Positions 1-8,580 of a stretch of 64,000 bases of DNA are shown here, piece by piece (within the stretch, counting starts at the first letter, position 1; every line of letters begins with the position of its first letter). The stretch is from assembly GCF_036226885.1 (NCBI RefSeq), contig NZ_CP109027.1:4464001-4528000 (forward strand), in the 5' to 3' direction. This stretch comes from Streptomyces sp. NBC_00663 (GTDB taxonomy: Bacteria; Actinomycetota; Actinomycetes; Streptomycetales; Streptomycetaceae). A program made the position numbers and the translations under genes. The notes under the pieces were generated by a model, which did not search any database, was not told the DNA's origin, and saw nothing but the letters and a program-made list of their open reading frames with translations.

Positions 1-779
1 AGTCCGTCCGCATCGCGAAAGACGTGCTCAGCGCGGGTGCGACCACCAAGGTCTGCATGCCGGAGGGGCCCGAGGAATTCGCCCGGGCGCTGGCCCGCAG
101 GGGCTCGCGGCGGCCGGTGGTGGTCGGCGACGACCGGGCGCTGGTGCGCGCGGTGTCCCTGTTGCACCGGCAGCGGGAGCTGGCCGGATGTGCACTGTCC
201 TTCGTGCCGGTGGGCGGTGCGCTCTCGGTCGCCCGCTCGCTCGGCGTGCCGACCGGCACGGTGGCTGCCGCGCGGACCGTCCTGGACGGGGTGGAACGCC
301 GCCTGGACCTGCTTGTCGACGACAGCGACGGGGTGGTGCTGGGCGCGCTGCGGATCCCGCCGCTGTACGGGCCTACGGCACCGCAGGAGGTGACCTCGGT
401 GGGCACCCGGCCCTGGCTGCGGACCTGCCAGTCCCTTGTCCGCACCCTGGTCCCGGCCCGCCCCGCCCGCGAGCCCGCGCCGCCCGCGCCCGGCCCCTCC
501 CGGCTCCGGGTGGAGGTGGACGGGGTGACCCTGGTCGACCTGGGCCAGCCGGTGGAGGCGGTCTCGGTGACCCCGGGCGCCTCGGGCTTCGCCGAGGTCG
601 AGGTGCGGCCGGTGTCGGTGGGCGCGGAGGCCTCTCCCCTACGGGTCAGCGGCCGCACGGTGACGGTCACCGGCACGGACTTCCGCTACCGCGCCGACGC
701 GGGCGTGGCGGGCCCGGTACGGCGCCGTACCTGGACGGTGTGGGAGGGGGCACTGGGCCTGACGCTGCCGGGGCGGTGA
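1..779 (+). CDS. Diacylglycerol kinase-like protein, 5'-truncated by window
   Basis: The reading frame is already open at base 3 (…SVRIAKDVLSAG), so the gene starts outside the window; a GTG at 24 is internal. At least 258 residues remain. The pattern of an Arg-Ile-Ala-Lys strand, a VVVG-turn, a P-V-G loop and ARSLGVP matches the DAGK/LCB5 catalytic fold. That family phosphorylates diacylglycerol or long-chain bases at the membrane. Both nucleotide motifs are degenerate: VVVGDDRA stands where GGDGT is expected, and PVGGALSVAR where P-x-GTGNDxAR is expected. The C-terminal half (from about codon 150) looks like the usual DAGK beta domain. It may therefore be a non-catalytic relative. The fold call is fairly safe; the activity is not. 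Confidence 0.7.
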   Translation, partial: SVRIAKDVLSAGATTKVCMPEGPEEFARALARRGSRRPVVVGDDRALVRAVSLLHRQRELAGCALSFVPVGGALSVARSLGVPTGTVAAARTVLDGVERRLDLLVDDSDGVVLGALRIPPLYGPTAPQEVTSVGTRPWLRTCQSLVRTLVPARPAREPAPPAPGPSRLRVEVDGVTLVDLGQPVEAVSVTPGASGFAEVEVRPVSVGAEASPLRVSGRTVTVTGTDFRYRADAGVAGPVRRRTWTVWEGALGLTLPGR

Positions 780-847
780 CAGCAGTGGCACATGGGGTGG
801 TTGTTACCGTGCCGGTCCGTCGATCGCACCCGGGAGGACCGCGGGCC

Positions 848-1264
848 ATGAGCCAGTACTTCGACATAGGTCACCAGACCCTGTGGAACCCCTCCAACGG
901 GGCCGCCCGCCTGTTCCTGCGCCATGTCCGGCTGTACGAGGAGGAGCTGGGCGTGCCCTCCGGGTTCGGGCCCATGGAGAACGACGAGTGCAAGATCGAC
1001 CCGGCCGTCTTCGAGACGTACGTCAACGCCGTCCTCGACCTCCACGACCGCACCCGGCACTCGATCATCGACGCGCTCTCCGAGGGCTTCGTCGCCACCG
1101 TGCTGGTGCTCGCCGAGCGGGCCGGCATCGAGGTACGGCGCCCCGTGGTCACCGACCGGCTCACGGGTCGGACCGACGTCCAGGTGCCGCTGCCCGACGC
1201 CCAGGACCGGATCGAACGCCTGCGCGAACGGGCGGATCTCCTGCGGCGCGGGATGCCCGTCTAG
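848..1264 (+). CDS. Conserved hypothetical protein, DUF6086-like
   Basis: A protein of 138 residues starting MSQYFDIGHQTLWNPSNGAA. A GGAGG about 10 bases upstream (832-837) fixes the ATG at 848 and excludes the longer open frame. The sequence is soluble and has no signal peptide or membrane segment. A mixed N-terminal domain is followed by a charged C-terminal helix (QDRIERLRERADLLRRG). I recall this N-terminus as the Streptomyces family DUF6086, of unknown function; that name is from memory. It lies downstream of the kinase-like gene with a 68-base gap and is followed by a strong hairpin. Confidence 0.75.
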   Translation: MSQYFDIGHQTLWNPSNGAARLFLRHVRLYEEELGVPSGFGPMENDECKIDPAVFETYVNAVLDLHDRTRHSIIDALSEGFVATVLVLAERAGIEVRRPVVTDRLTGRTDVQVPLPDAQDRIERLRERADLLRRGMPV

Positions 1265-1313
1265 GGCCCTTCTGATGGATCTCCGTGCCGCGGAGCTCCA
1301 TCAGAAGGGCCCT
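1263..1313. terminator. Strong bidirectional hairpin terminator
   Basis: The arms 1263-1279 and 1297-1313 are perfect 17-base complements. Inside them ctccg/cggag (1281-1285, 1291-1295) also pairs, across one mismatch. There is no T tract. It sits between the convergent DUF6086-like gene and eutC and overlaps the first gene's TAG, so it probably ends transcription from both sides. Confidence 0.8.
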
Positions 1314-1326
1314 GGGGCTGTCCGGC

Positions 1327-2070
1327 TCAGGCCGGCAGCGCGTCCGACTCGTCCTTCAGTGCCACCCCGGTCGCGCCCAGCTCCCGGGCCCGCCCCATCA
1401 GCGCCGTCAGCTTCGCCGCCGCGCCCTCGTACGACAGGCCCAGTGGCGGTCTGATGTTGGACAGGCAGTTGCGGTCGGCGTCCGTCGTCACCCCCGGCAC
1501 CGGGCGGCACGTCAGATACGCGCCCAGCGAGTCCGCCGCCGACATGCCGGGGCGTTCGCCGATCAGGACGACCACCATCGCCGCGCCCATGGCCGCCGCC
1601 ACCTCGTCCCCCAGCGCCACCCGCGCCTGCTCGGCCAGCACCACGGGGGCGATCCGCCAGTCGGGAAGCCGGCCTGCCGTCTCCGCCACCACCGCCGCCG
1701 CGTGTTCGTGCACCGCCCGGCTGGACAGCCCGTCCGCGACGACGAACACCACGTCCCACTCCCCCACCGGAAGATGCGCCCGGTCGGTCGCGTCCAGCCG
1801 GCGTCCCAGATCGGGGCGTTGGAGATACGTCAGCCGGTCACCGGCCGCGCTGCGGACCCGTACCGTCGCCAGCCCCGGCAGCCCCGCCGCCACCGTGTCC
1901 GGCTCGAACGGCGAGTGCACCGCGTCCCGGGCGGCGGCATGCGCGGCCTGGAGTTCCAGCCGGTGCCGGGTGGGCAGCCCCGTCCCGGCCCGGCCGAGGC
2001 CGATGCGGGCCTGCGTACGGCGACGCAGGGATGTCCACAACTCGCCCTCGCTCAGCGTCGGTCGGTTCAT
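1327..2070 (-). CDS. eutC: Ethanolamine ammonia-lyase small subunit EutC
   Basis: A 247-residue protein from MNRPTLSEGELWTSLRR. EutC forms with EutB the adenosylcobalamin-dependent ammonia-lyase that turns ethanolamine into acetaldehyde and ammonia. Family-typical stretches are seen: the N-terminal LWxxLRxxTxARIGLGRAG, a central VVFVVADGLSSRAV, VVVLIGERPGMSAADSLGAYLT, and the C-terminal DRNCLSNIRPPLGLSYEGAA. The frame stays open upstream to 2166, but the ATG at 2070 overlaps the eutB stop (ATGA), which is the natural translationally coupled start. No carboxysome-like shell genes are nearby, as usual in actinomycetes. Confidence 0.93.
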   Translation of the reverse strand: MNRPTLSEGELWTSLRRRTQARIGLGRAGTGLPTRHRLELQAAHAAARDAVHSPFEPDTVAAGLPGLATVRVRSAAGDRLTYLQRPDLGRRLDATDRAHLPVGEWDVVFVVADGLSSRAVHEHAAAVVAETAGRLPDWRIAPVVLAEQARVALGDEVAAAMGAAMVVVLIGERPGMSAADSLGAYLTCRPVPGVTTDADRNCLSNIRPPLGLSYEGAAAKLTALMGRARELGATGVALKDESDALPA

Positions 2071-3452
2071 GCCGCGAGCTCCCTTCCGGCGATCTCCGTC
2101 AGCGGGTGGGCGCCGACCTCGCGGATGCCGCCGCGCTCGTCCAGCAGTCCGGCCGACGCGAGCCACGCCTCGAACTCCGGTGCCGGGCGCAGGCCGAGGA
2201 CCTCGCGCAGGTACAACGCGTCGTGGTACGAGGCGGATTGGTAGTTGAGCATGATGTCGTCGCCGCCCGGCGTGCAGATCACGAAGGACGCCCCGGCCAC
2301 GCCGAGCATGGTCAGCATGGTCGCGATGTCGTCGTCATCGGCGTCCGCGTGGTTGGTGTAGCAGATGTCCAGGCCCATGGGCAGGCCGAGCAGCTTGCCG
2401 CAGAAGTGGTCCTCCAGGGCGGCGCGGAGGATCTGGCGGCCGTCGTAGAGGTACTCCGGGCCGATGAAGCCCACGACCGTGTTCACGAGCAAGGGCTGGT
2501 ATCTCCGCGCCACCGCGTAGGCCCTCGCCTCCACCGTCTGCTGGTCCACCCCGTGGTGCGCGCCGGCCGACAGGGCGCTGCCCTGCCCGGTCTCGAAGTA
2601 CATGACGTTCCGTCCGACCGTGCCGCGCTCCAGTTCGAGGGCCGCCTCGTACGCCTCGTCGAGCAGCCCGAGCGTGACGCCGAAGGAGGCGTTCGCGGCC
2701 TGTGTACCGGCGATCGACTGGAAGACCAGGTCGACGGGGGCGCCGCGTTCCATCAGGTCCACGCTCGTCGTGACATGGCACAGCACGCAGGACTGGGTGG
2801 GGATGCCGTACCGCTGGATGACCCCGTCGAGGAGGTCCAGCAGGTCCCGTACCGCCTTCGGGCTGTCCGTCGCCGGGTTGATGCCGATGACCGCGTCGCC
2901 GGAGCCGAGCAGCAGCCCGTCCAGCAGGGCCGCCGCGACTCCCGCCGGGTCGTCGGTGGGGTGGTTGGGCTGGAGGCGGGTGGCCAGGCGCCCCGGCAGG
3001 CCGATCGTGGAGCGGAAGGCGGTGACGACCTGGATCCTCCGCGCCACCGCCACGAGATCCGCGTTCCCCATGAGCTTCGAGACGGCCGCGGCCATCTCGG
3101 GCGTGAGCCCGGCGGCCACGGCGGCCAGAGCCGGACCGTCCGCCGCCAGCAGCCACTCCCTGAACTCCCCCACCGTCATCCCCGCCACCGGCGCGAAGGC
3201 CGCCGCGTCATGCGTGTCCAGGATCAGCCGGGTGACGTCGTCGCTCTCGTACGGGATCAGCGGCTCGGTCAGAAAGGCCGTCAGCGGCACGTCCGCCAAC
3301 GCCCAGCGCGCCGCGACCCGTTGGCGCTCCGACTCGGCGGCGAGCCCGGCGAGCCGGTCACCGGAACGTTCCGGGCTCGCGGCGGCCAGCAGCCGGGCGA
3401 GGGACGCGAAGCGGTGGCGCTCGCCGCCGAGGGTGGACGTGTAGACGCTCAT
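2067..3452 (-). CDS. eutB: Ethanolamine ammonia-lyase large subunit EutB
   Basis: The protein has 461 residues from MSVYTSTLGGERHRF. A longer open frame begins at 3533, but its first 27 codons lack Streptomyces codon bias. This is the TIM-barrel catalytic subunit that binds adenosylcobalamin and ethanolamine. Seen are LMGNADLV, the LQPNHPTDDPAGV loop, GINPATDS, CVLCHVTTS, FETGQGSALSAGAHHGVDQQT and CYTNHADADDDD, all characteristic of EutB. It forms an operon with eutC through an ATGA overlap and is divergent from an APC permease that probably imports the substrate. Function: use of ethanolamine as nitrogen or carbon source. Confidence 0.95.
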   Translation of the reverse strand: MSVYTSTLGGERHRFASLARLLAAASPERSGDRLAGLAAESERQRVAARWALADVPLTAFLTEPLIPYESDDVTRLILDTHDAAAFAPVAGMTVGEFREWLLAADGPALAAVAAGLTPEMAAAVSKLMGNADLVAVARRIQVVTAFRSTIGLPGRLATRLQPNHPTDDPAGVAAALLDGLLLGSGDAVIGINPATDSPKAVRDLLDLLDGVIQRYGIPTQSCVLCHVTTSVDLMERGAPVDLVFQSIAGTQAANASFGVTLGLLDEAYEAALELERGTVGRNVMYFETGQGSALSAGAHHGVDQQTVEARAYAVARRYQPLLVNTVVGFIGPEYLYDGRQILRAALEDHFCGKLLGLPMGLDICYTNHADADDDDIATMLTMLGVAGASFVICTPGGDDIMLNYQSASYHDALYLREVLGLRPAPEFEAWLASAGLLDERGGIREVGAHPLTEIAGRELAA

Positions 3453-3621
3453 GGCGGCGACCGTACGAGCCGCGTGTTGCGAGCAGATTGCCGCAGATTT
3501 CCTCGGACTTCTAAAGGTCTGGTTGACAAACATTTAACGCCCCGAGACCCTTGCCCGACTCATTCCGCCGACAGAGTCCAGCCCGGTACAACAGCACGTC
3601 AGCAGGAGAGGGGCCAGCCCG
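3453..3621. promoter_or_regulatory. Divergent promoter region, eutBC / permease
   Basis: A 169-base spacer, more A+T-rich than its surroundings around 3484-3540. It must hold both promoters. A TTGACA at 3523-3528 (plus strand) fits a -35 box, but no convincing -10 follows at 16-18 bases. A purine-rich AGGAGAGG just before 3622 serves the permease. No clear operator palindrome was found. Confidence 0.4.
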
Positions 3622-5130
3622 ATGGCAGTGGAAGAGGGAGTCGCCCCAGCGGCGAGAACAGACGAGACAGGCACGGTTCACCGGCTGAAGCCCAACGCCA
3701 TCGGCCTGCTGGGCGTGGTCTTCATGGCCGTCGCGACCGCCGCGCCGATCACCGCGATGACCGGCAACGTGCCCTTCATGGTGTCCGCCGGCAACGGCAT
3801 CGGCGCCCCGGCGAGCTACCTCGTCGCAATGGTCGTACTGGCAATCTTTTCCGTCGGCTTCACCTCGATGGCGAAGCACATCACCTCCACCGGCGCCTTC
3901 TACGGCTTCATCTCCTACGGCCTCGGACGCACCGTGGGCCTCGCCTCCGGACTGCTCGCCACGTTCGCCTACGTCGTCTTCGAGCCGGCCCTGATCGGCA
4001 TCTTCTCGACCTTCGCGACGGAGACGCTGAAGGACCAGACGGGTACCGACGTGCCCTGGTGGGCGTTCGCGGTGCTGATGCTGGCGATCAACGCGACCGG
4101 CACCTGGTTCGGCATCTCGGTCGCCGAGAAGCTGCTGGTCGTACTCCTGGCCACCGAGGTCACGATCCTCGCCGCGATGGCGATCTCCGTCGCCTTCCAC
4201 GGCGGCGGCCCGGACGGCTTCAGCATCGACCCCGTGAACCCGGTCAACGCCTTCAAGGGCACCTCGGCCGGCCTCGGACTCTTCTTCGCCTTCTGGTCGT
4301 GGGTCGGCTTCGAGTCGACGGCGATGTACGGCGAGGAGTCCCGCAACCCGAAGAAGATCATCCCCAAGGCGACGATGATCTCGGTCCTCGGCGTCGGTGT
4401 CTTCTACGTCTTCGTCTCCTGGATGGCGATCACGGGCACCGGAGAGTCGAAGGCGGTGGAGGTCGCCACGGCCAACCCCCTACAGCTCTTCTTCGGCCCC
4501 ACCGAGCAGTACGTCGGCCACTGGGCGGTCGTCGTCATGCAGTGGCTGATGATCACCGGCTCGCTGGCCTGCGGCATGGCCTTCCACAACTGCGCCGCCC
4601 GCTACATGTACGCGCTCGGCCGCGAGGGCGTCCTGCCGTCCCTGAAGAACACCGTCGGCCGCACCCATGACCGGCACGGCTCCCCGCACATCGCGGGCCT
4701 GGTCCAGACGATCGTGACCGCCCTGCTCCTGCTGGCGTTCGCCGCGGCGGGCAAGGACCCGTACGCCGGTACGTACGTCCTGCTCGCGATCCTCGGCACC
4801 ATGGCGATCCTGGTCGTGCAGGCGGTCTGCTCCTTCGCGGTGCTGGCCTACTTCCGGCGCCACCACCCCGAGAGCCGGCACTGGTTCCGCACCTTCACCG
4901 CCCCGCTGGTCGGCGGTGTGGCGATGCTCGCGGTGGTGGCGCTGCTGGTCTCCAACATGGGCGCGGCGGCCGGCACGGAGTCCGGCTCACTGGTGCTGAA
5001 GGCGACACCGTGGCTGGTGGCGTTGGTGGCGGCGACGGGGATCGGGTACGCGCAGTATCTGAAGCGCCGGGACCCGGCTAGGTATCAGCTTCTCGGCCGG
5101 ACGGTCCTGGAGGAGACCAGGGAAAGGTGA
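3622..5130 (+). CDS. APC-family permease, probable ethanolamine/amino acid importer
   Basis: A 502-residue integral membrane protein with about 12 hydrophobic segments from residue 25 to 490. The early LLGVVFMAVATAAPITAMTGNVPF and the conserved FWSWVGFESTAMYGEESRNPKKIIPKA are typical of the amino acid-polyamine-organocation superfamily. It is divergent from eutB, which makes ethanolamine a plausible substrate, but putrescine or amino acids cannot be excluded from sequence. An AGGAGAGG ribosome site precedes ATG 3622. Three 14-base repeats cover its stop codon. Confidence 0.85.
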   Translation: MAVEEGVAPAARTDETGTVHRLKPNAIGLLGVVFMAVATAAPITAMTGNVPFMVSAGNGIGAPASYLVAMVVLAIFSVGFTSMAKHITSTGAFYGFISYGLGRTVGLASGLLATFAYVVFEPALIGIFSTFATETLKDQTGTDVPWWAFAVLMLAINATGTWFGISVAEKLLVVLLATEVTILAAMAISVAFHGGGPDGFSIDPVNPVNAFKGTSAGLGLFFAFWSWVGFESTAMYGEESRNPKKIIPKATMISVLGVGVFYVFVSWMAITGTGESKAVEVATANPLQLFFGPTEQYVGHWAVVVMQWLMITGSLACGMAFHNCAARYMYALGREGVLPSLKNTVGRTHDRHGSPHIAGLVQTIVTALLLLAFAAAGKDPYAGTYVLLAILGTMAILVVQAVCSFAVLAYFRRHHPESRHWFRTFTAPLVGGVAMLAVVALLVSNMGAAAGTESGSLVLKATPWLVALVAATGIGYAQYLKRRDPARYQLLGRTVLEETRER

Positions 5131-5160
5131 CCAGGCGAAGGTGACCAGGAAAAGGTGACC
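5116..5160 (+). repeat. Three tandem 14-base units over the permease stop codon
   Basis: The units ACCAGGGAAAGGTG (5116-5129), ACCAGGCGAAGGTG (5130-5143) and ACCAGGAAAAGGTG (5144-5157) are followed by ACC. Each junction reads GTGA; the first gives the permease TGA. Slippage could extend or shorten the 3' end without changing much of the protein. Confidence 0.85.
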
Positions 5161-5185
5161 GCCTACGGGTCGCCGAAGAGCCGGG

Positions 5186-5677
5186 CTACGGGGCGCCGAA
5201 GAGCCGGGCGCGGTGGGTCTGCCACCGTTCCATCATCTCGGCCACGTCCTTCTCGATGAACTCGAAGAACGCGAGGGTCTCGGCCAGTCTGTGGCCCGCC
5301 GGAGTCTCGGCGCCCAGGCTGGCCACGCCTTCGCGCAGGGCGTCCTCCCAGCGCCTGATGATCGCCTCGCGGTTGGTGAGCGCCTGGTACCACTGGTCGG
5401 AGTGGACCCGGTACCGCTCCCGCCGCGAGCCGGGCTCCCGCTCGCGCGACAGCATGTGCACCTGCGACAGATAGCGCACCGCCCCGGACACGGCCGCCGG
5501 ACTGATCCGGAGCTGCTCGCTCAGCTGGGCCGAGGTGAGGGCCCCGCTGTCGGAGGAGAGCAGCGCGGAGAACACCCGGGCCGGCATCCGCGGCAGCCCC
5601 GCCTCGACGAGCTGCGCCGCGAAGCGCTCCACGAACCGGGAGACCGCCTCCGGGTCCCGCCCCACCGCGTCCATCAT
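5186..5677 (-). CDS. MarR/GbsR-type transcriptional regulator
   Basis: A 163-residue protein. A helical N-terminus (DPEAVSRFVERFAAQLVEAGLPRMPARVFSALL) leads to a winged helix (TSAQLSEQLRISPAAVSGAVRYLSQVHMLSREREPGSRRERY) and a C-terminal dimerisation helix bundle. This layout matches GbsR/MarR-like regulators of transporters. It is divergent from the ABC exporter genes 75 bases away, so it probably represses them in response to an exported compound. Two adjacent ATGs (5677, 5674) and two GTGs just upstream make the exact start uncertain by up to four codons. Its last codons are duplicated at 5168-5183, outside the gene. Confidence 0.85.
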   Translation of the reverse strand: MMDAVGRDPEAVSRFVERFAAQLVEAGLPRMPARVFSALLSSDSGALTSAQLSEQLRISPAAVSGAVRYLSQVHMLSREREPGSRRERYRVHSDQWYQALTNREAIIRRWEDALREGVASLGAETPAGHRLAETLAFFEFIEKDVAEMMERWQTHRARLFGAP

Positions 5678-5702
5678 GGTCACCACCCTAACCGGGGGTT
5701 TA

Positions 5703-5741
5703 TACGCTTCCTTAACTTCACAAATTTCTGAAAGAAGCGTA
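5703..5741. promoter_or_regulatory. Candidate operator between regulator and ABC exporter
   Basis: TACGCTTC (5703-5710) and GAAGCGTA (5734-5741) are perfect inverted 8-mers separated by 23 A+T-rich bases. They lie 12-50 bases before the ABC ATPase start and 26 bases from the regulator start. This is a plausible binding site for the divergent MarR/GbsR-like protein. Confidence 0.55.
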
Positions 5742-5752
5742 CGTTCAAAAAC

Positions 5753-6643
5753 ATGGCGAAGGCAATCAGCGTCTCGGGGCTCCACAAGGCGTTCGGCAGG
5801 ACGCACGCACTCGACGGACTCGACCTGGATGTCGAGGTCGGCGAGGTGCACGGCTTCCTCGGCCCGAACGGCGCCGGCAAGTCCACCACCATCCGCGTCC
5901 TGCTCGGCCTCCTGCGCGCCGACTCCGGCGCCGCCCAGGTCCTGGGCCGCGACCCCTGGGCGGACGCGGTCGAGGTGCACCGCCGGATCGCCTACGTCCC
6001 CGGCGACGTGACGCTGTGGCGCAACCTGTCCGGCGGCGAGGTCATCGACCTGATGGGCCGCCTCCGCGGCGGCCTCGACACCGAGCGGCGCGCCGACCTG
6101 ATCGACCGCTTCGAACTCGACCCCACGAAGAAGGGCCGCACCTACTCCAAGGGCAACCGGCAGAAGGTCGCCCTCGTCGCCGCGTTCGCCTCGGACGTCG
6201 ACCTGCTGATCCTGGACGAACCGACCTCGGGCCTGGACCCCCTGATGGAGGAGGTCTTCCAGCGCTGCGTCGAGGAGGAGCGCGACCGCGGCCGTACGGT
6301 CCTCCTGTCCTCCCACATCCTCAGCGAGGTCGAGGAGTTGTGCGACCGCGTCAGCATCATCCGCAACGGCCGTACGGTCGAGACGGGTTCGCTCGCCGAC
6401 CTGCGCCACCTGACCCGCACCAGCGTCGCGGCCGAACTGGCCGGCGCCCCCAACGGGTTGGCGTCGCTCCCTGGCGTCCATGACCTCGACATCCAGGGCA
6501 ACCGGGTCCGCCTCCAGGTCGACACGGACAAACTCGACGCCGTGCTGCGGCAGTTGAGCGCGTCCGGGGTGCGCTCGCTGACCTCCACACCGCCCACGCT
6601 GGAGGAGCTGTTCCTGCGCCACTACCAGGAGGCCGCCTCGTGA
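5753..6643 (+). CDS. ABC transporter ATP-binding protein
   Basis: A 296-residue ATPase. It has Walker A GPNGAGKST (about residues 40-48), Walker B LLILDEPTSGLDP (about 153-165) and the H-loop SSHILSEVEELCDR. The signature motif is YSKGNRQKV in place of LSGGQ, a variant common in antibiotic and polyketide exporters of the DrrA/YhaQ type. A C-terminal domain of about 85 residues follows, as in DrrA. It is coupled to the next gene by overlapping stop and start. Role: energises export through the partner permease. Confidence 0.92.
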   Translation: MAKAISVSGLHKAFGRTHALDGLDLDVEVGEVHGFLGPNGAGKSTTIRVLLGLLRADSGAAQVLGRDPWADAVEVHRRIAYVPGDVTLWRNLSGGEVIDLMGRLRGGLDTERRADLIDRFELDPTKKGRTYSKGNRQKVALVAAFASDVDLLILDEPTSGLDPLMEEVFQRCVEEERDRGRTVLLSSHILSEVEELCDRVSIIRNGRTVETGSLADLRHLTRTSVAAELAGAPNGLASLPGVHDLDIQGNRVRLQVDTDKLDAVLRQLSASGVRSLTSTPPTLEELFLRHYQEAAS

Positions 6644-8211
6644 TGACCTCGCTGGCGGGCACGGGCGTACTCCTCCGCTTCTCTCTGCGCCGCGACCGGC
6701 TGCTGATCCCCGTCTGGGTCGCGGTGAACGCGCTGATGGTCCTCTCCATGCCGAGCAGCATCAAGTCGCTGTACGGCACGGCCGCCGAACGCGCCGACCT
6801 GGTCCACCAGGTGGAGACCAACGCGTCCTTCCGTGCCCTGATCGGCCCGGTCTTCGACACCTCGACCGGCGCGCTGGCGGCCTGGCGCGTGGGGGTCTAC
6901 GCGGGACTGCTGGCAGCCGTCATGAGCCTCCTGGTCGTCGTACGGCACACCCGGGACGAGGAGGAGAGCGGGCGCCAGGAGCTGGTGGCGTCCGGGACGG
7001 TGGGCCGCCGGGCGGCACTGACGGCGGCGCTGCTGGCGGCGGGCGTCGCGAACGCGGTCCTCGCGCTGCTGGTGACGGCGGGCCTGGCCGGCCAGGGGGC
7101 CGTGGGCGCCCTGGCACTCGGCCTCGGGGTGGCCGCGGTCGGCATGCTCTTCGCCACGATGGCGGCGATCGTCGCCCAGCTCACCGAGAGCGCACGGCTG
7201 GCACGGGGCCTGACGTCGGGGGTGCTCGGCGTGGCATTCGTGCTGCGTGCGGCGGGCGACTCGGCGTCGGACGACGGCAGTTCGGTCCTGACCTGGCTCT
7301 CCCCGCTGGGCTGGCTGGAGAACCTGCGCCCGTACGCCGATGAACGCTGGTGGGTGCTGGGCCTGTTCGCGGCGGCCGTGCTGCTCCAGGCGGGGCTGGC
7401 CTACGAGTTGGCGGGCCGCAGGGACGTCGGCATGAGCTTCTTCCCGACCCGCCCGGGCCCGGCGACAGGACGGCTCGGCACGGCGGCGGCACTGGCCTGG
7501 CGGTTGCAGCGGGGCAGCGTCTACGGCTGGAGCGTCGCCTTCTTCGTCGTAGGCGTGATCTACGGCGGTCTGACGGACGGCGTGGCGGACCTGGTCGGCG
7601 ACAACGAGAACGCGCGCGAGATCTTCGAGCGCATGGGCGGCCAGAACGGCCTGGAGGACGCGTTCCTGGCGTCGATGGTCGGGATGATGGGCCTGATCGC
7701 GGCGCTGTACGTCGTACAGAGTGTGCTGCGCCTGCACGGCGAGGAGACGTCGGGGCGCGCGGAGCCGGTGCTGGCGAACGCGGTCGGACGTTTGCGCTGG
7801 GCCGCCGGCCACCTGGCGATCGCCTTCGGCGGCGCGGTCCTGCTGATGCTGCTCACCGGTCTCGGCTTCGCCGTGGGCTACGGCAAGGAGGTCGGGCCCA
7901 TCCTCGGGGCGTGCCTGGTGCAGGTGGCCGCGGTGTGGGTGATCGGCGGACTGGCGGTCGCGCTGTACGGGCTGCTGCCGCGGGCGGCGATGGCGGCATG
8001 GGGTGTCGCCGGGGCCGTACTGCTCATCGGCTGGGTGGGCCCGGCCCTGGACGCGCCACAGGCGGTGCTCGACCTGTCCCCGTTCGGACATCTGCCGAAG
8101 TTGCCGGGCGGGGAGATGAGTTGGGGTCCGGTGCTGGTCCTGCTCGGGCTGGCGGTGGTGTGGGTGGCCGGGGGGCTGGCGGGGTTGCGGCGGCGGGACA
8201 TGGCGAGCTGA
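6640..8211 (+). CDS. ABC-2 type exporter permease, polyketide antibiotic exporter-like
   Basis: A 523-residue membrane protein with about 12 predicted hydrophobic segments in two similar halves. The N-terminal half holds the RHTRDEEESGRQEL motif typical of large actinobacterial ABC-2 permeases, and the second half holds a similar RLHGEETSGRAEPVLA stretch, so it looks like an internal duplication. GTG 6640 and ATG 6643 are both possible starts; either overlaps the ATPase stop. The pair may export a hydrophobic toxin or antibiotic; the substrate is not visible. Confidence 0.87.
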   Translation: MMTSLAGTGVLLRFSLRRDRLLIPVWVAVNALMVLSMPSSIKSLYGTAAERADLVHQVETNASFRALIGPVFDTSTGALAAWRVGVYAGLLAAVMSLLVVVRHTRDEEESGRQELVASGTVGRRAALTAALLAAGVANAVLALLVTAGLAGQGAVGALALGLGVAAVGMLFATMAAIVAQLTESARLARGLTSGVLGVAFVLRAAGDSASDDGSSVLTWLSPLGWLENLRPYADERWWVLGLFAAAVLLQAGLAYELAGRRDVGMSFFPTRPGPATGRLGTAAALAWRLQRGSVYGWSVAFFVVGVIYGGLTDGVADLVGDNENAREIFERMGGQNGLEDAFLASMVGMMGLIAALYVVQSVLRLHGEETSGRAEPVLANAVGRLRWAAGHLAIAFGGAVLLMLLTGLGFAVGYGKEVGPILGACLVQVAAVWVIGGLAVALYGLLPRAAMAAWGVAGAVLLIGWVGPALDAPQAVLDLSPFGHLPKLPGGEMSWGPVLVLLGLAVVWVAGGLAGLRRRDMAS

Positions 8212-8260
8212 CCGGGGGCGCGGGGAACCTCTTCGCCGCCCGCTCGCGTCCGTCCTGAGC

Positions 8261-8479
8261 ATGGGACAACGTGCGCAGGCCGCGGCCGGTTGCCTGACCG
8301 CGGCCGTCGGCGCCGGTGTGGGACTGGCGGTGTGGGCCGTCGACGTCCGCTCCCGGCTCTGGCGGTTCGAGCAGAGCCCGGACTGGAGTGTGCTCTATGC
8401 CGAGTTGCCGCTCGCGGTCCTCGGCGGAACCGCCGCCGCGCTTGTGGTCTGGGCTCTGGCCCGGCGGATCGGACGGTGA
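8261..8479 (+). CDS. Small two-helix membrane protein, unknown
   Basis: A 72-residue frame with two hydrophobic stretches (about 8-27 and 47-66) joined by VDVRSRLWRFEQSPDWSVLY and ending in ARRIGR. Codon third positions are G/C-rich and it lies between the exporter and another small membrane gene. There is no clear ribosome site before the ATG, so it may start elsewhere or be untranslated. I do not recognise the family. Confidence 0.5.
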   Translation: MGQRAQAAAGCLTAAVGAGVGLAVWAVDVRSRLWRFEQSPDWSVLYAELPLAVLGGTAAALVVWALARRIGR

Positions 8480-8580
8480 CGGAGATTCCCCGCACGCTGC
8501 GACCATCCGGTGGCCGAGCGAGTCTTCCCCCTTGCTGCTCGTCGCGGACCGGGGAGCCGCGTCGCAGGGAGGGATGCCAG

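Noticed and set aside
2031..4670. 879-codon frame across eutB and into the permease
   Set aside because: Crosses two recognised genes in the wrong frame and strand.
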